64,000 nucleotides of DNA from the NCBI GenBank assembly GCA_944389515.1, contig CALXMQ010000005.1:1-64000 (forward strand), in the 5' to 3' direction. Within the stretch, counting starts at the first letter, position 1. Each line of letters starts with the position of its first letter. This document shows, in pieces, positions 50,140 through 60,319 of the stretch. Both the position numbers and the translations under genes were made by a program. The stretch is from an uncultured Alphaproteobacteria bacterium. GTDB lineage: Bacteria; Pseudomonadota; Alphaproteobacteria; Rs-D84. The notes beneath the pieces were generated by a model that worked only from the letters and a program-made list of their open reading frames with translations, was not told where the DNA came from and did no database searches.

Positions 50140-50961
50140 TTATTTACGTTTCAATCGTAATTCATACAGTCCATCGCCTATTACATAATATTGCCAATTA
50201 CTGTTATTACACATAAAATCCAAATCGCGCTGCAAATATGTGGTGTTTGGCAACAAATCACAATTCAATGTTGGCGTTGGCACACAGCTAAATTCCGCAG
50301 TCCCGTTTGCACAATACCTGTCTACTACATACATTTGAATATAGTGAAACATTTGCGTCCTTGCATAAGGAATATCCATCCCAGTAAATTGAACAGTAAT
50401 ATTATAAATATCATCTGGGTTGCCGTTCATATTGGCATCAATGCGTCTTGACCGGTCATCAGATTCTGCTGATGTTTGTCGGTTATCCGCCGTCTTGGTC
50501 AATAATTGACCTTGCTGCATATTCGCGGCATCAAAAAAAGTATCAAAAACAAAATCAGAACTTACTTGTGCGACGGAATCTGGATTATTTTTTAACATTT
50601 CACGCAATACCGGACACGAAACATCCGCATCAACCTTGGTTATCACATCTGGAATATTACCAACCGACACATTTTCAAAAATATACTTGGCTATACCAAA
50701 CAACTGTGGCATAGACATACGAAATCCGTTTTTTTCTTCGTCATAAAAATCATAGTACAAATAATCCAAATATCTCAGATAATACATAAAACATAACAAA
50801 GCATTTTCATCAGACGAAAACAATTCAGTATTTGCAAAATTATCATAACTTAAAACTATTGGTGTATCTAATATAAAATCAATTTTATCATCGGCGCATA
50901 CCGTAATCGTGGGCACAACAAACAGAAAAAACGCCAAAGACATTATAAATAATTTTCTCAT
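50140..50961 (-). CDS. Secreted protein of unknown function
   Basis: No family recognised. The 273-aa product has a signal peptide (cleavage after VCA), then a Tyr/Asp/Phe-rich region (YYLRYLDYLYYDFYDEEKNGF) and a C-terminal part with four or five cysteines (YCANGTAEFSCVPTPTLNC). The start at 50961 is taken because GAGGAT lies upstream; its ATG overlaps the previous gene's stop (ATGA). It is probably co-expressed with the upstream secreted protein, and could be periplasmic or surface located. Confidence 0.6.
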   Translation of the reverse strand: MRKLFIMSLAFFLFVVPTITVCADDKIDFILDTPIVLSYDNFANTELFSSDENALLCFMYYLRYLDYLYYDFYDEEKNGFRMSMPQLFGIAKYIFENVSVGNIPDVITKVDADVSCPVLREMLKNNPDSVAQVSSDFVFDTFFDAANMQQGQLLTKTADNRQTSAESDDRSRRIDANMNGNPDDIYNITVQFTGMDIPYARTQMFHYIQMYVVDRYCANGTAEFSCVPTPTLNCDLLPNTTYLQRDLDFMCNNSNWQYYVIGDGLYELRLKRK

Positions 50962-51953
50962 TTTAACGCATCCTCGCACTGGTCTGCCACTTGCACCAAA
51001 TCTTTAACCGCATTTATCTGGGTCGCATTAAATATAGTTGCCGTCAACGATGCCGCTGTTGTCGCACCACTTAAAACATTAGATGCAGTATTCAGATTTT
51101 TTTCGCGCGACGCATCCCCACTGCGTGTTTTATTTGAATTTGCAACCCCAGATGTAATTGTCCCAACCAATCCGGTTGCGGCACCAATTCCACTGGAAAT
51201 TGTTGCCCCCTTGGCGCGAGTGTCCACAACCGATAAATCCACTGTTTTATACCCACCACACGCGGCGATAATTTTATCCGCCAATGCAACATCATCGTCC
51301 GTGGCAGTGCCAGCCACATGCGCATGCATCTTGGCATTTTCCAACGCACGCACGGCATCAACACAATCGGCAATCATTTCAGCCAGCCCACCCTGGGTAC
51401 GATTCTTACCAGCGATTACCGCACCTGCAATATTTGAAACAGTACCAGTCGCCAATAATCCCGTACGCACATTACCCAAAGTTTTTGATTGCTGGGTTTT
51501 CTGATTCAACTCTTCTTGTTTAGCGGCAATTTCAGATTTCCCCCCACCACCAACCGCAACCATCACAGGTTCCGAACTTGAAATCATATCCATCAACGTA
51601 TCTTTATCTATGCCCGTTAAATCAATTTTTGGATTATCCGATGTATCAGTTGGCTGGTTCATAAATCTTTCCAACCACTTCTCTATTTCTTCCGCCTGGG
51701 CATCAACATTTGATTTTACGATACCCACAACTGTTGCACCACCACTGGCCAACGTTCCAACCCCGGTCACAGCAGTGTTTATCCCAGCCATACGTTTTAA
51801 TTCAACCATTTGATTCGACAGACCATCACACGCGGCACGTACATTTTGAATTGACACATCCAGCGCAGAAATATCCGCGGCATTTGCGCCACCACACGCA
51901 ACCATCCCCACAATCAAACCAACAAAAACAGATTTCAATTTTTCCCTATGCAT
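50958..51953 (-). CDS. Secreted protein with Gly/Ala-rich hydrophobic repeats
   Basis: Unknown. With the start at 51953 the 331-aa product has a signal peptide (cleavage after GANA) followed by coiled-coil-like sections (SNQMVELKRMAG, AAKQEELNQKTQQSKTL) alternating with Gly/Ala-rich hydrophobic stretches (VRTGLLATGTVSNIAGAVIAG, ISSGIGAATGLVGTITSGVA). The pattern resembles the 259-aa protein at 1210-1989. An ORF running further upstream would extend into yebC and is unlikely. It overlaps the next gene by 4 bp. Confidence 0.6.
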   Translation of the reverse strand: MHREKLKSVFVGLIVGMVACGGANAADISALDVSIQNVRAACDGLSNQMVELKRMAGINTAVTGVGTLASGGATVVGIVKSNVDAQAEEIEKWLERFMNQPTDTSDNPKIDLTGIDKDTLMDMISSSEPVMVAVGGGGKSEIAAKQEELNQKTQQSKTLGNVRTGLLATGTVSNIAGAVIAGKNRTQGGLAEMIADCVDAVRALENAKMHAHVAGTATDDDVALADKIIAACGGYKTVDLSVVDTRAKGATISSGIGAATGLVGTITSGVANSNKTRSGDASREKNLNTASNVLSGATTAASLTATIFNATQINAVKDLVQVADQCEDALK

Positions 51954-51983
51954 ACTTGAACAAATTGTATCATAAACAACAGC

Positions 51984-52022
51984 ATAAAAAAATAAAAAAT
52001 ACCGTGGGTAAAACACCCACGG
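51984..52022 (-). terminator. Rho-independent terminator of yebC
   Basis: CCGTGGGT (52002-52009) pairs with ACCCACGG (52015-52022), and T-rich sequence follows on the minus strand. It lies 26 bp after the yebC stop and just upstream of the secreted-protein operon. Confidence 0.85.
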
Positions 52023-52047
52023 ACATAATATACACATACTTTCTGAC

Positions 52048-52764
52048 TTACGCTGCGGCGGTAAAGACCTTTTGCACATCATCATTATCGTCCAACGCAT
52101 CAACTAACTTTTCCAATTTTGCATATGCCTCATCATCTAAATCCATCGGCATATTTGGAATCCAAGTCAATTCGGCTTTTTCTGGTTCGCCTAATTTATC
52201 AGCCAATGCCTTTTGCACAGTAATAAAGTCATCTGGCTTGGTTGTAATAATAAAACCTTCTTCGTCAGATTCTAAATTATCTGCATTTGCATCCATAATG
52301 ATTTCCATCATTTCATCTTCACTTTTGCCGATTGATGCCGGATAGAAAATTTGCCCAGCACGCGTGAACATGAAAACAACACTACCTTCTTCACCCATAT
52401 TTCCGCCGTTTTTAGCAAAAATATTACGAATTTCCGGCACCGTACGACGTGGGTTATCTGTCAACGCTTCGACAATCACTGGGACTGCACCCGGGCCATA
52501 TCCTTCGTACCGCACGGCAACATAGTTTTCTGTATTTGCACCAGACGCTTTATCAATCGCGCGTTTAATATTATCGTTCGGCATAGAATTTTTACGTGCG
52601 TTCAAAATTGCCAAACGCAAACGCGGATTATTATCTGGGTTTTTATCGCCCAATTTTGCCGCCATTGTTATTTCTCGCGCCAATTTAGTAAACAAACCAC
52701 TGCGCGCTGCATCAACCGCACCTTTTTTGTGCTGAATATTGTGCCATTTGCTGTGTCCACTCAT
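52048..52764 (-). CDS. yebC: YebC/PmpR family protein
   Basis: A 238-aa YebC family protein. Members were described as transcriptional regulators and more recently linked to translation of difficult peptide motifs. The N-terminus is the strict family signature MSGHSKWHNIQHKKGAVDAARS, and the body has YEGYGPGAVPVIVEALTDN, RTVPEIRNIFAKNGG and GSVVFMF. Length is normal. It is divergent from ruvA, a common yebC-ruv neighbourhood. Confidence 0.93.
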   Translation of the reverse strand: MSGHSKWHNIQHKKGAVDAARSGLFTKLAREITMAAKLGDKNPDNNPRLRLAILNARKNSMPNDNIKRAIDKASGANTENYVAVRYEGYGPGAVPVIVEALTDNPRRTVPEIRNIFAKNGGNMGEEGSVVFMFTRAGQIFYPASIGKSEDEMMEIIMDANADNLESDEEGFIITTKPDDFITVQKALADKLGEPEKAELTWIPNMPMDLDDEAYAKLEKLVDALDDNDDVQKVFTAAA

Positions 52765-52816
52765 AATTTGACCTTTTATATATATTGAATTAAAATTACT
52801 GGCAAAAGGATACCAA

Positions 52817-53395
52817 ATGATTGGAAAATTGCAAGGAATTGTTGATTATACTGGTGATGGATTTATTATATTGATGACACACGATGTTGGATACAAAGTC
52901 TTTACCCCAGAATACCTGACCCCGAAATCAACTGTTTCTTTATGGATTGAAACTGTTGTCCGCGAAGATTCAATTCGCCTGTTTGGTTTTTCAACCTTGG
53001 CCGCACAAAATTTATTCAATCAACTGACCGCGGTTTCTGGGGTTGGACCAAAATTAGCAATGGCAATTATGGGCGCAATTAAAACAGATACTTTATTATC
53101 CGCAATCGCCACGGGGGACGCAAAAACAATTACATCCGCACCTGGGGTTGGTAAAAAAGTGGCTGAAAAAATCATCGTTGAATTAAAGACACGCATCGGC
53201 GGTACATCTTTAAATCTGGGCGATACAACTGGCACATCTGGTGCATTACCCGATTTATTGGCCGCATTGGAATCTTTGGGATACAGACGTTTAGATATTG
53301 TTGATATGGCACAAAAATTGGTTGCCGCCAACCCAGATGCCGACGTATCAAAACTGGTGCCAATGGCATTAAAACAAATCAGTGGGAATAAATAA
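52817..53395 (+). CDS. ruvA: Holliday junction branch-migration protein RuvA
   Basis: RuvA (192 aa) binds four-way junctions and loads RuvB. The OB-fold domain I begins MIGKLQGIVDYTGDGF, domain II has two helix-hairpin-helix motifs (LTAVSGVGPKLAMAI, SAPGVGKKVAEKIIVEL), and domain III is the RuvB-binding C-terminus (ALESLGYRRLDI). AAAAGGATACC precedes the ATG. Instead of ruvB, mnmE follows after 2 bp. Confidence 0.94.
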   Translation: MIGKLQGIVDYTGDGFIILMTHDVGYKVFTPEYLTPKSTVSLWIETVVREDSIRLFGFSTLAAQNLFNQLTAVSGVGPKLAMAIMGAIKTDTLLSAIATGDAKTITSAPGVGKKVAEKIIVELKTRIGGTSLNLGDTTGTSGALPDLLAALESLGYRRLDIVDMAQKLVAANPDADVSKLVPMALKQISGNK

Positions 53396-53397
53396 AT

Positions 53398-54711
53398 ATG
53401 AACAATAACGATACTATTTTTGCCCTGTCGTCGGGACATGGAAAATCCGGTGTGGCGGTCATACGTGTATCGGGCGACGATTTATATAATTTATTTTTGC
53501 AAATAACAAATCGCAAATCTGCGGATACGCGCCATGCATATTTTGCAAACTTTCGCGATACATCTGGTGATTTAATTGACCAAGTTATCGCGGTATATTT
53601 TGCGGCGCCCCACTCTTTTACTGGCACAGACATCATTGAAATTTATTCCCACGGCGCACCGGCTGTGGTGAATAAGATATTTGAATATTTTCGTGATATG
53701 GGCGGCCGCATGGCCACACCTGGCGAATTTTCACGTCGCGCATTTTATAATAACAAAATGGATTTAACAGATGTTGACGGACTGGCGGCACTGTTAGACG
53801 CACAAACCGATGCCCAAAGAAAATCAGCACTGGCATCCATGTTGGGCGGCGACAGTGAAATATATAACGCGTGGCGCCATCAAATGATTGAAATTTCCGC
53901 GTATGCCGCGGCCATCTTGGATTATGCAGACGATGAATTACCCACAAACATCGGTGATACCATCCGCAAAAAAACAAAAAAATTATACGATGAAATCAGC
54001 ACCGCTATTTCGCATCATGCAGCGGTTCGCGCCATCCGCAGCGGTTTTAACATCGCACTGGTTGGACGTACAAATGTTGGTAAATCATCATTGTTTAACG
54101 CAATTTTGGGTGCCAATCGCGCAATCGTATCAGATATACCTGGGACAACACGTGACGTCGTATCTGCCACCCTGGATATTGGTGGATACATGGTAAATTT
54201 ATCAGATACGGCCGGAATTCGCCGTGCCACAGACACAATCGAAAAAATTGGAATTGCGCGTACAAAATCAGAAATTGAAAACGCCGATATAATTATCAAT
54301 GTACAAAGCGCTAAGAACAAAATCCAAATTCCATCACACGCCGCACCCAATACTATTTATGTTATAAATAAATCTGACGCTGCCCACACCACCCCAAACA
54401 TACGCGGCATAATATATACATCTGCTAAAACAGGCACTGGGATAAAAAAACTGATTACCGCAATAAATAAAAAAATATCAGCCATCGCAAACACCGCAGA
54501 ATCCAGTGTCGCGGTCAACGCACGCACACGCGGATTATTATCAGATGCCGCCACAGAATTAAACAGCGCACTGAATGCCCCTGTTGAAAATTATGATATA
54601 TTCGCAGAACACACACGTCGTGCCGCAGACGCGATTGGCAAAATATTGGGCACAATTACCGCCAACGATGTACTGGACGCTACGTTTTCACAATTATGTT
54701 TAGGCAAATAA
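53398..54711 (+). CDS. mnmE: tRNA modification GTPase MnmE
   Basis: MnmE/TrmE (437 aa), which with MnmG modifies the wobble uridine of several tRNAs. The N-terminal folate-binding domain has IFALSSGHGKSGVAVIRVSG and FTGTDIIEIYSHG; the G domain has GRTNVGKSSLFN, SDIPGTTRDV and DTAGIR; the C-terminus ends in the catalytic CLGK (family CxGK). It starts 2 bp after ruvA, so they share an mRNA. Confidence 0.95.
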   Translation: MNNNDTIFALSSGHGKSGVAVIRVSGDDLYNLFLQITNRKSADTRHAYFANFRDTSGDLIDQVIAVYFAAPHSFTGTDIIEIYSHGAPAVVNKIFEYFRDMGGRMATPGEFSRRAFYNNKMDLTDVDGLAALLDAQTDAQRKSALASMLGGDSEIYNAWRHQMIEISAYAAAILDYADDELPTNIGDTIRKKTKKLYDEISTAISHHAAVRAIRSGFNIALVGRTNVGKSSLFNAILGANRAIVSDIPGTTRDVVSATLDIGGYMVNLSDTAGIRRATDTIEKIGIARTKSEIENADIIINVQSAKNKIQIPSHAAPNTIYVINKSDAAHTTPNIRGIIYTSAKTGTGIKKLITAINKKISAIANTAESSVAVNARTRGLLSDAATELNSALNAPVENYDIFAEHTRRAADAIGKILGTITANDVLDATFSQLCLGK

Positions 54712-54790
54712 AATAACGATTTGAATTTAGACAAATTTTTACAAAGTTACAAAAATACTTTAACTTTATATTATGACTATGAACAGCATA

Positions 54791-54822
54791 TAAAAACAAT
54801 ACCGACAGACATCATCTGTCGG
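54791..54822 (-). terminator. Terminator of the acyl-CoA synthetase gene
   Basis: CCGACAGA (54802-54809) pairs with TCTGTCGG (54815-54822), and a T-rich tract follows on the minus strand. Confidence 0.78.
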
Positions 54823-54850
54823 CATTATATCAGGTAAAAAACACCAAATC

Positions 54851-56431
54851 TTATTCTTTACGAATTGGATATTTACCCTCTATCAAATTTTGACGTACAA
54901 CGTGATGTTTAACCTTTTGCGTACTGGTCACAGGCAAATCATCTGTCGTCATTGCAAAGTGCGTCACCCATTTATACGACGCAACTTTTTTATTCGCCTG
55001 GGCAATGGCCGCAGACAATTTTTCCAACGTCATATCTGGTTCTACACTGAACACACCATACGTCACAGTTTTACCTTTGACCTTGTGTTCAAACACAGCA
55101 ACATTTTTAACCCCCGGGATTTCGATAAACATGCCTTCCAATTCATCTGGATACACATTTTTACCAGAATCCAAAACAATGACCTGCTTTTTACGACCTG
55201 CAAAATGCAATTCACCATTTTTATCCATGGTTACCATATCACCGGTATTAAAGAATCCACGATCATCAAACACTTCGGCATTGACCCCAGGATTATTCAT
55301 ATATCCACCAAACACCTGGTGACCGCGTACCCACAAAACCCCAACGCCATCTTCGTTTTTATCACGAATTTCGCATTCGTTGTTTGTGGTTGGCCCACCA
55401 AAGGCAAACGGCAAACGTTTTTTAGTTGGCTTTGAAATACAAATAGGCCCAACTGTTTCAGTCAAACCGTATCCCTGAATAAACGTCAATCCCAAACGTT
55501 CATAAAACGTTTCAACCTCTGGCTTGGTTGCGGCACCACCGGCAATCAGCAACTTTGCACGACCACCGAACACCGCCAACACAGGTTCTTGAACCTTTTT
55601 AACCAATTTACCCAGGCCGATTTTTTGCAATGTTTTGCCATATTTCAACACAAACGATACCAACCACCATTTATGTTGCGCCTTGATATTTTCAATGATG
55701 CGATTACGCAAAACTTCCCATAAACGCGGCACAGCCGGAATTACATGCGGACGATATTCTTTGAAATCCGCCATAATTTCTTTTGGATTGATGCTGGGTT
55801 GCAACAACATACCGGCGCCATAATGCAACGTTGCCAATATTTCCACCGCAAACCCAAAGATATGATACATGGGTAAAAATCCATACAACACGAACCCAGG
55901 ACTTATCCATTTATGCATATCTTCCAATGAATTAGAACATTCAACCAAATTAAAGTGCGTCAATGGAACAACCTTTGGCGTACCCGTTGACCCAGATGTA
56001 AACGATAACGTTGCCACATCTGTTGATTCCAATGCCACAGGTTTCAAACGCGCATCAATTTTTTCATCTTTCTTGGTAATATCATAAAATTCAAATTTTT
56101 TGGTTTTAAAGAAAAATGACGGTTCTGCACATACAAATTTGCATCCTGCGATTTGGGTCATATTATCATATTCGAACGGCGTCAAATTTGTATCTAATAA
56201 CAATACAGTTCCACCCAAATACCAAACCGCAAACAATGTGATTGGGAATTCAGGAATATTGTGTGCCAAGATACCAACGACATCGCCCTGCTTTACGCCT
56301 GCTGCATGCAGTGACGTTGCGCGCGCCCGAACCAAATCTATAAATTCTGAAAACGTAACTTTTTCGCGTACCAGAAACAAGTTGTCTGGCCATTTGGCAG
56401 TTGTACGTTCCAGTAACTGATACATATTCAT
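54851..56431 (-). CDS. Acyl-CoA synthetase (AMP-forming), FadD-like
   Basis: A 526-aa ANL-superfamily ligase that activates a carboxylic acid via an acyl-adenylate, probably long-chain fatty acid to CoA or ACP. The P-loop is LSFTSGSTGTPKVVPLTH, the A5-type motif is QGYGLTETVGP, then FNTGDMVTMDKNGELHF and the C-terminal domain with AGRKKQVIVLDSGKNVYP. The catalytic Lys region is VTSTQKVKHHVV. It could also be an acyl-ACP synthetase feeding lipid synthesis. It stands alone, divergent from xth across about 70 bp. Confidence 0.87.
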   Translation of the reverse strand: MNMYQLLERTTAKWPDNLFLVREKVTFSEFIDLVRARATSLHAAGVKQGDVVGILAHNIPEFPITLFAVWYLGGTVLLLDTNLTPFEYDNMTQIAGCKFVCAEPSFFFKTKKFEFYDITKKDEKIDARLKPVALESTDVATLSFTSGSTGTPKVVPLTHFNLVECSNSLEDMHKWISPGFVLYGFLPMYHIFGFAVEILATLHYGAGMLLQPSINPKEIMADFKEYRPHVIPAVPRLWEVLRNRIIENIKAQHKWWLVSFVLKYGKTLQKIGLGKLVKKVQEPVLAVFGGRAKLLIAGGAATKPEVETFYERLGLTFIQGYGLTETVGPICISKPTKKRLPFAFGGPTTNNECEIRDKNEDGVGVLWVRGHQVFGGYMNNPGVNAEVFDDRGFFNTGDMVTMDKNGELHFAGRKKQVIVLDSGKNVYPDELEGMFIEIPGVKNVAVFEHKVKGKTVTYGVFSVEPDMTLEKLSAAIAQANKKVASYKWVTHFAMTTDDLPVTSTQKVKHHVVRQNLIEGKYPIRKE

Positions 56432-56500
56432 AATAAAAATTCCTTGTTGTTTTTATATTGGACAAACACTATTATATCCACCAAGGAAAAGATTGCAATT

Positions 56501-57271
56501 ATGAAAATACTGACATTAAATATCAATTCTATACGTGCCCACGCAGAAAGTTTTATTGATATTCTGCGTAATGGTGAATATGACGTCATTTTGGTCCAAG
56601 AATTAAAGGTTGATAACGCCAACTTTCCACATAACCTGTTTGATGATTTTGGTTATAATATCAAGGTTTTTGGCCAAAAATCATGGAACGGCGTCGCCGT
56701 ATTTTCCAAATATTCTATCGAAGACGTCACATGCGGCATGCCAAATTTCCCAGATATAAACGCACGATTTATCGAATGTGTTATTGACGGACATATACGT
56801 ATAATAAACGTATATATGCCAAACGGTGACACCATTGATTCACCTAAATTTCCATATAAACTGGACTGGATGCGCGCATTTACAAACTATATTGCCCAAT
56901 ACGCCAATTCCCCAGAACAGGTTATTATCGGTGGCGATTTCAATGTTGCATTGACAGATGCGGATGTATGGAAACCTGCAAATTACGTTGGTATTGCGAT
57001 TGCGGCACCGGCGGCACGCGAAATTATGCAAACATGGTTAAATAACGGTTGGTATGATGTATGGCGCACAATGCACCCAGACGATATCGGATACACATGG
57101 TATGGATATCGTGGGCGCGATACGGTCGGAAATAAACAAGGTCTGCGCCTGGATTATTTCTTGGCAAATGCGTCTGCAATGAAACAAATAAAAAACTGTG
57201 AAATTGATATGAATCCACGTTTGGCGGATAAACCCACTGACCATTGCGGATTGATGTTAAAAATGGGCTAA
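56501..57271 (+). CDS. xthA: Exodeoxyribonuclease III
   Basis: ExoIII/AP endonuclease (256 aa) acting in base-excision repair. It has LTLNINSIRAH at the start, the metal ligand Glu in VILVQELKVDN, NVYMPNG, GGDFNVALTDADVW, RLDYFLANAS and the terminal DHCGLML with the catalytic Asp-His. ATG at 56501 has AAGGAAAAGA upstream; an earlier in-frame codon would start inside the divergent gene's leader. It converges with addB with a 4-bp overlap. Confidence 0.94.
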   Translation: MKILTLNINSIRAHAESFIDILRNGEYDVILVQELKVDNANFPHNLFDDFGYNIKVFGQKSWNGVAVFSKYSIEDVTCGMPNFPDINARFIECVIDGHIRIINVYMPNGDTIDSPKFPYKLDWMRAFTNYIAQYANSPEQVIIGGDFNVALTDADVWKPANYVGIAIAAPAAREIMQTWLNNGWYDVWRTMHPDDIGYTWYGYRGRDTVGNKQGLRLDYFLANASAMKQIKNCEIDMNPRLADKPTDHCGLMLKMG

Positions 57272-59775
57272 TCATTTACACGCGCAAAATCATCATACGC
57301 TTGGTATTTGGCATCGCCTGTTTGACGATATTCATATGGTGCACGACCAACTAAAAACACATCTATCATTTGCTTTGCCTTGGCAACCGCTGCATCCATC
57401 ATTTTTTGCGTATCGTCTGGTTCATACGTAATAATACGTACATCACGATTTTTCAGTTGTAAAAATTTCATCACAGGTGTTTGTGATTTCACCGTCGTAC
57501 GCAATGGAAATCCCCCAGATTGTAACATATACGCTTCTAATGGCAACTGGGGCATATTACCGTCTGCCAGTTGTTTTTTTGATGGCGCCGCACCTGTTTT
57601 GATATCCAATACCCCACCATCCCAAACGCGATCTGCACGTGCACGTATCGTATGCCCATCAACCGACATTTTACCGCCAATTTCTGGCACAGATTCCACC
57701 AATTCAGTCATCAGATTTGAAATAACCGGCGCAATTTCTAAAAAACGCCGATGCCAAAAGTGAAACAATACACTGTCCGCACCCAATTTTTCCAGCGCAC
57801 GCGCATCCATTTGTCGCACTAAATTATCTGGATTAAAATCGCGTGACACTTCTATCACCTGATGTACCAGATTGCCAAAATCGCGTGCATCTGGTGCCAT
57901 CCAATAATCATTTAATACACGCAACCGCAACATATGCCGCACATAGAACGCATACGGATTATGTATCAAATATTCCAAATCAGTTACATAAATATCACCC
58001 CAGTCATCTGTAACAACCGGCGGCGAATAATCTAATACCCGGCTTGGGACAACATCACGCCCACGCACCACCGCCAAAATATCATCAGCAGCCTTGGCAT
58101 CATATTGACCGCCACGTACCGCCACACGTGATAAAAAGCGTGATTGCGTTGTCTGAACACCCCCGGCATTTCCACTGCGTATCCAATAAACATCACCCCC
58201 ACATGACAAATTCATAAAATCCAATGCTTGTAAAGATACTTTTCTGTCTGGTGACGGTAACCCGATTTTTTCCGCCACCGCACGTGGCAACCACGAATTT
58301 TCATATCCACGTGCCGGGAACATACCATCATTTAATCCGGTCAGAATCACAACATCTGCCGTCTGCATACGTGATTCTATGGTTCCCAATACAACAACAT
58401 CTGCATCATCAGACATTTGACTGCGCACTTGAACACCACCAATTACATCTGATAAAAACGCACGTGCATCAGATAAGTTCAGCTGTATATGCATAAAATC
58501 CAGGCAATTTGACAATTCATCTATGGCGCGCCACACAGATATCGATGCCGCATCATCTACATTAAAAGACGGCGCAAAATTAAATTCACAATCGTCAACA
58601 ATGCGAACCAATGTGCCAATTAAATTATACCCAGAATCCGCATATATTCGATTAAATACAGACGCATCACCACGTTCAATCCAATCATCAAATAAATTTA
58701 ATATTGCGCGCCCAACCGCCGTCATCGTACCTGGTATACCACCAGAAAAATCCGCATTTATATTACGCCGCGCTAATTCAGACGCAATACGCTGATTTCC
58801 GGCGGCATCTGGCGTTATAACCAAAACGCTTTTATGCGCATCCACTGCACGCCCAGCAATTTCCGCAACAACCGCGGCTTCTTCGCTTTCACGTGCACAC
58901 TCAATCAAATGACAATGTTGTACATCTGCGCCATTATCTGGTCGCGCTGGATTATTACCAAACGCATGATTAAAAAAACACATCGCCGACGTTCCAACAT
59001 CAATCGGCACTAATTCAGATACCTCCACCCCAATCCGCGATAAAAATTTATATTCAGAATTATACGGATTTGTATTTAATTCAAAATCAGACGCATCGCC
59101 AGATATATGCCCTGATAATATAATACGTCCATGTGGCAACGCCGCAACCGCCGCCATTAAATCCGCCGTTGCTGGCACACTGGCGGTTGATCCACACACA
59201 ACAACCAACTTGTACTTATCCAATACTTTTATCCATGCACGAATATCAGAATTGCGCGCCTGGGTCTGTGTTGGACTCGAATCTGCGATTTCTGATTCAA
59301 CACGGGATAATATGTTTAACAATTCTGCCTTGCGTTGAAAGTGGGTGGCATATTTATCATCAACTAAATCCATCCAGTTTATTTTTGTGGCATCAATTCC
59401 TTCGTTTTCCAGATAATCTTGCATACGCAACAAATCATGCGCCACCGGCAACGCAGTTGCAATATTACCAATACATGCATCTGCCGCCAATAATTTTGCC
59501 ATTGCAACCAATCGCATTGTATTTGATATTGCATCCAATGATTCATCTTCTGCATCTTCATCTGCAGCTTCACCCAATGCGACCAATCGTGGCAAAATTA
59601 TACTATGCCCTGCACAATGCACCAAGTAACGTTCCACACTGCGCACAGCACGCCGACTGGGTAAAAAAATCAACATATCTGATAAATCTACCCCAGACGC
59701 GTTTAATACACACCCCAACGCATCCAACATGCGCCCAGGATTTGTCGCATAAAAAATATTTTTATTTGATGCCAA
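57268..59775 (-). CDS. addB: Double-strand break repair protein AddB
   Basis: AddB (835 aa), the subunit that with AddA processes DNA ends for RecA-dependent repair. The N-terminal half is the inactive helicase-like fold (LIFLPSRRAVRSVERYL, IVVFVCG-type strands, VAEIAGRAVDAHKSVLVITPD), the middle has TADVVILTGLNDGMFPARG, and the C-terminal PD-(D/E)xK nuclease carries GGVLDIKTGAAPSKKQL and QLPLEAYML. It is a diverged but full-length member. Usually addA is adjacent; here engB comes before it and no addA is in the window. Confidence 0.88.
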   Translation of the reverse strand: MASNKNIFYATNPGRMLDALGCVLNASGVDLSDMLIFLPSRRAVRSVERYLVHCAGHSIILPRLVALGEAADEDAEDESLDAISNTMRLVAMAKLLAADACIGNIATALPVAHDLLRMQDYLENEGIDATKINWMDLVDDKYATHFQRKAELLNILSRVESEIADSSPTQTQARNSDIRAWIKVLDKYKLVVVCGSTASVPATADLMAAVAALPHGRIILSGHISGDASDFELNTNPYNSEYKFLSRIGVEVSELVPIDVGTSAMCFFNHAFGNNPARPDNGADVQHCHLIECARESEEAAVVAEIAGRAVDAHKSVLVITPDAAGNQRIASELARRNINADFSGGIPGTMTAVGRAILNLFDDWIERGDASVFNRIYADSGYNLIGTLVRIVDDCEFNFAPSFNVDDAASISVWRAIDELSNCLDFMHIQLNLSDARAFLSDVIGGVQVRSQMSDDADVVVLGTIESRMQTADVVILTGLNDGMFPARGYENSWLPRAVAEKIGLPSPDRKVSLQALDFMNLSCGGDVYWIRSGNAGGVQTTQSRFLSRVAVRGGQYDAKAADDILAVVRGRDVVPSRVLDYSPPVVTDDWGDIYVTDLEYLIHNPYAFYVRHMLRLRVLNDYWMAPDARDFGNLVHQVIEVSRDFNPDNLVRQMDARALEKLGADSVLFHFWHRRFLEIAPVISNLMTELVESVPEIGGKMSVDGHTIRARADRVWDGGVLDIKTGAAPSKKQLADGNMPQLPLEAYMLQSGGFPLRTTVKSQTPVMKFLQLKNRDVRIITYEPDDTQKMMDAAVAKAKQMIDVFLVGRAPYEYRQTGDAKYQAYDDFARVND

Positions 59776-60319
59776 TTATTGCCCTTATCGGTTCAATCCC
59801 AGTCTTTTTTTCAGCCGACGTTTCCAATATTTCCGTTATCATTGCCGGATGATTTTCATGATTGATTTCCACCTGGTTATGTTCACGTATCCGTTTGTCT
59901 TTTTTAGTATACACAACCTGGTACGATATTCCGTGCGCATCACAAAAATCCATTAAATCCAAATCTGCATCACGTGGCCCAATTCGTGAATCAACCAGTA
60001 AAAACAATCGTCGCATCTGTCGCCGATTTAACAAATATTCTTCTAATCTATTCAGCCACCGCATTGCATCCGCCCGTGACACACGCGCATACCCATATCC
60101 AGGCAAATCTGCAATCATTATTCGGTCGTCAACATTGAACAAATTCAATGTCTGGGTACGCCCAGGCGTATTTGATGTACGTGCCACATTTTGCCCAACA
60201 ACCGCATTTATCAATGATGATTTACCAACATTACTGCGCCCAACAAAAGCATATTCTGGGAATACAGTATTTGGCAACCCAGACACCGTATCAAACGCAC
60301 CAACAAATTTAATCATCAT
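59762..60319 (-). CDS. engB: Ribosome biogenesis GTPase EngB/YsxC
   Basis: EngB (185 aa), an essential small GTPase for 50S assembly. It has VGRSNVGKSSLINAV (G1), the switch TPGRTQTLNLF (G2), ADLPGYGYAR (G3) and TKKDKR (G4). Length is typical. Its end overlaps addB by 14 bp and its start overlaps rsmI by 11 bp, so rsmI-engB-addB form a tight unit. Confidence 0.94.
   Translation of the reverse strand: MMIKFVGAFDTVSGLPNTVFPEYAFVGRSNVGKSSLINAVVGQNVARTSNTPGRTQTLNLFNVDDRIMIADLPGYGYARVSRADAMRWLNRLEEYLLNRRQMRRLFLLVDSRIGPRDADLDLMDFCDAHGISYQVVYTKKDKRIREHNQVEINHENHPAMITEILETSAEKKTGIEPIRAIIGIK

Noticed and set aside
59133-59852. Long plus-strand ORF opposite addB and engB
   Set aside because: It runs antisense through two genes with clear motifs and is dominated by Pro/Leu/His, typical of a shadow frame.
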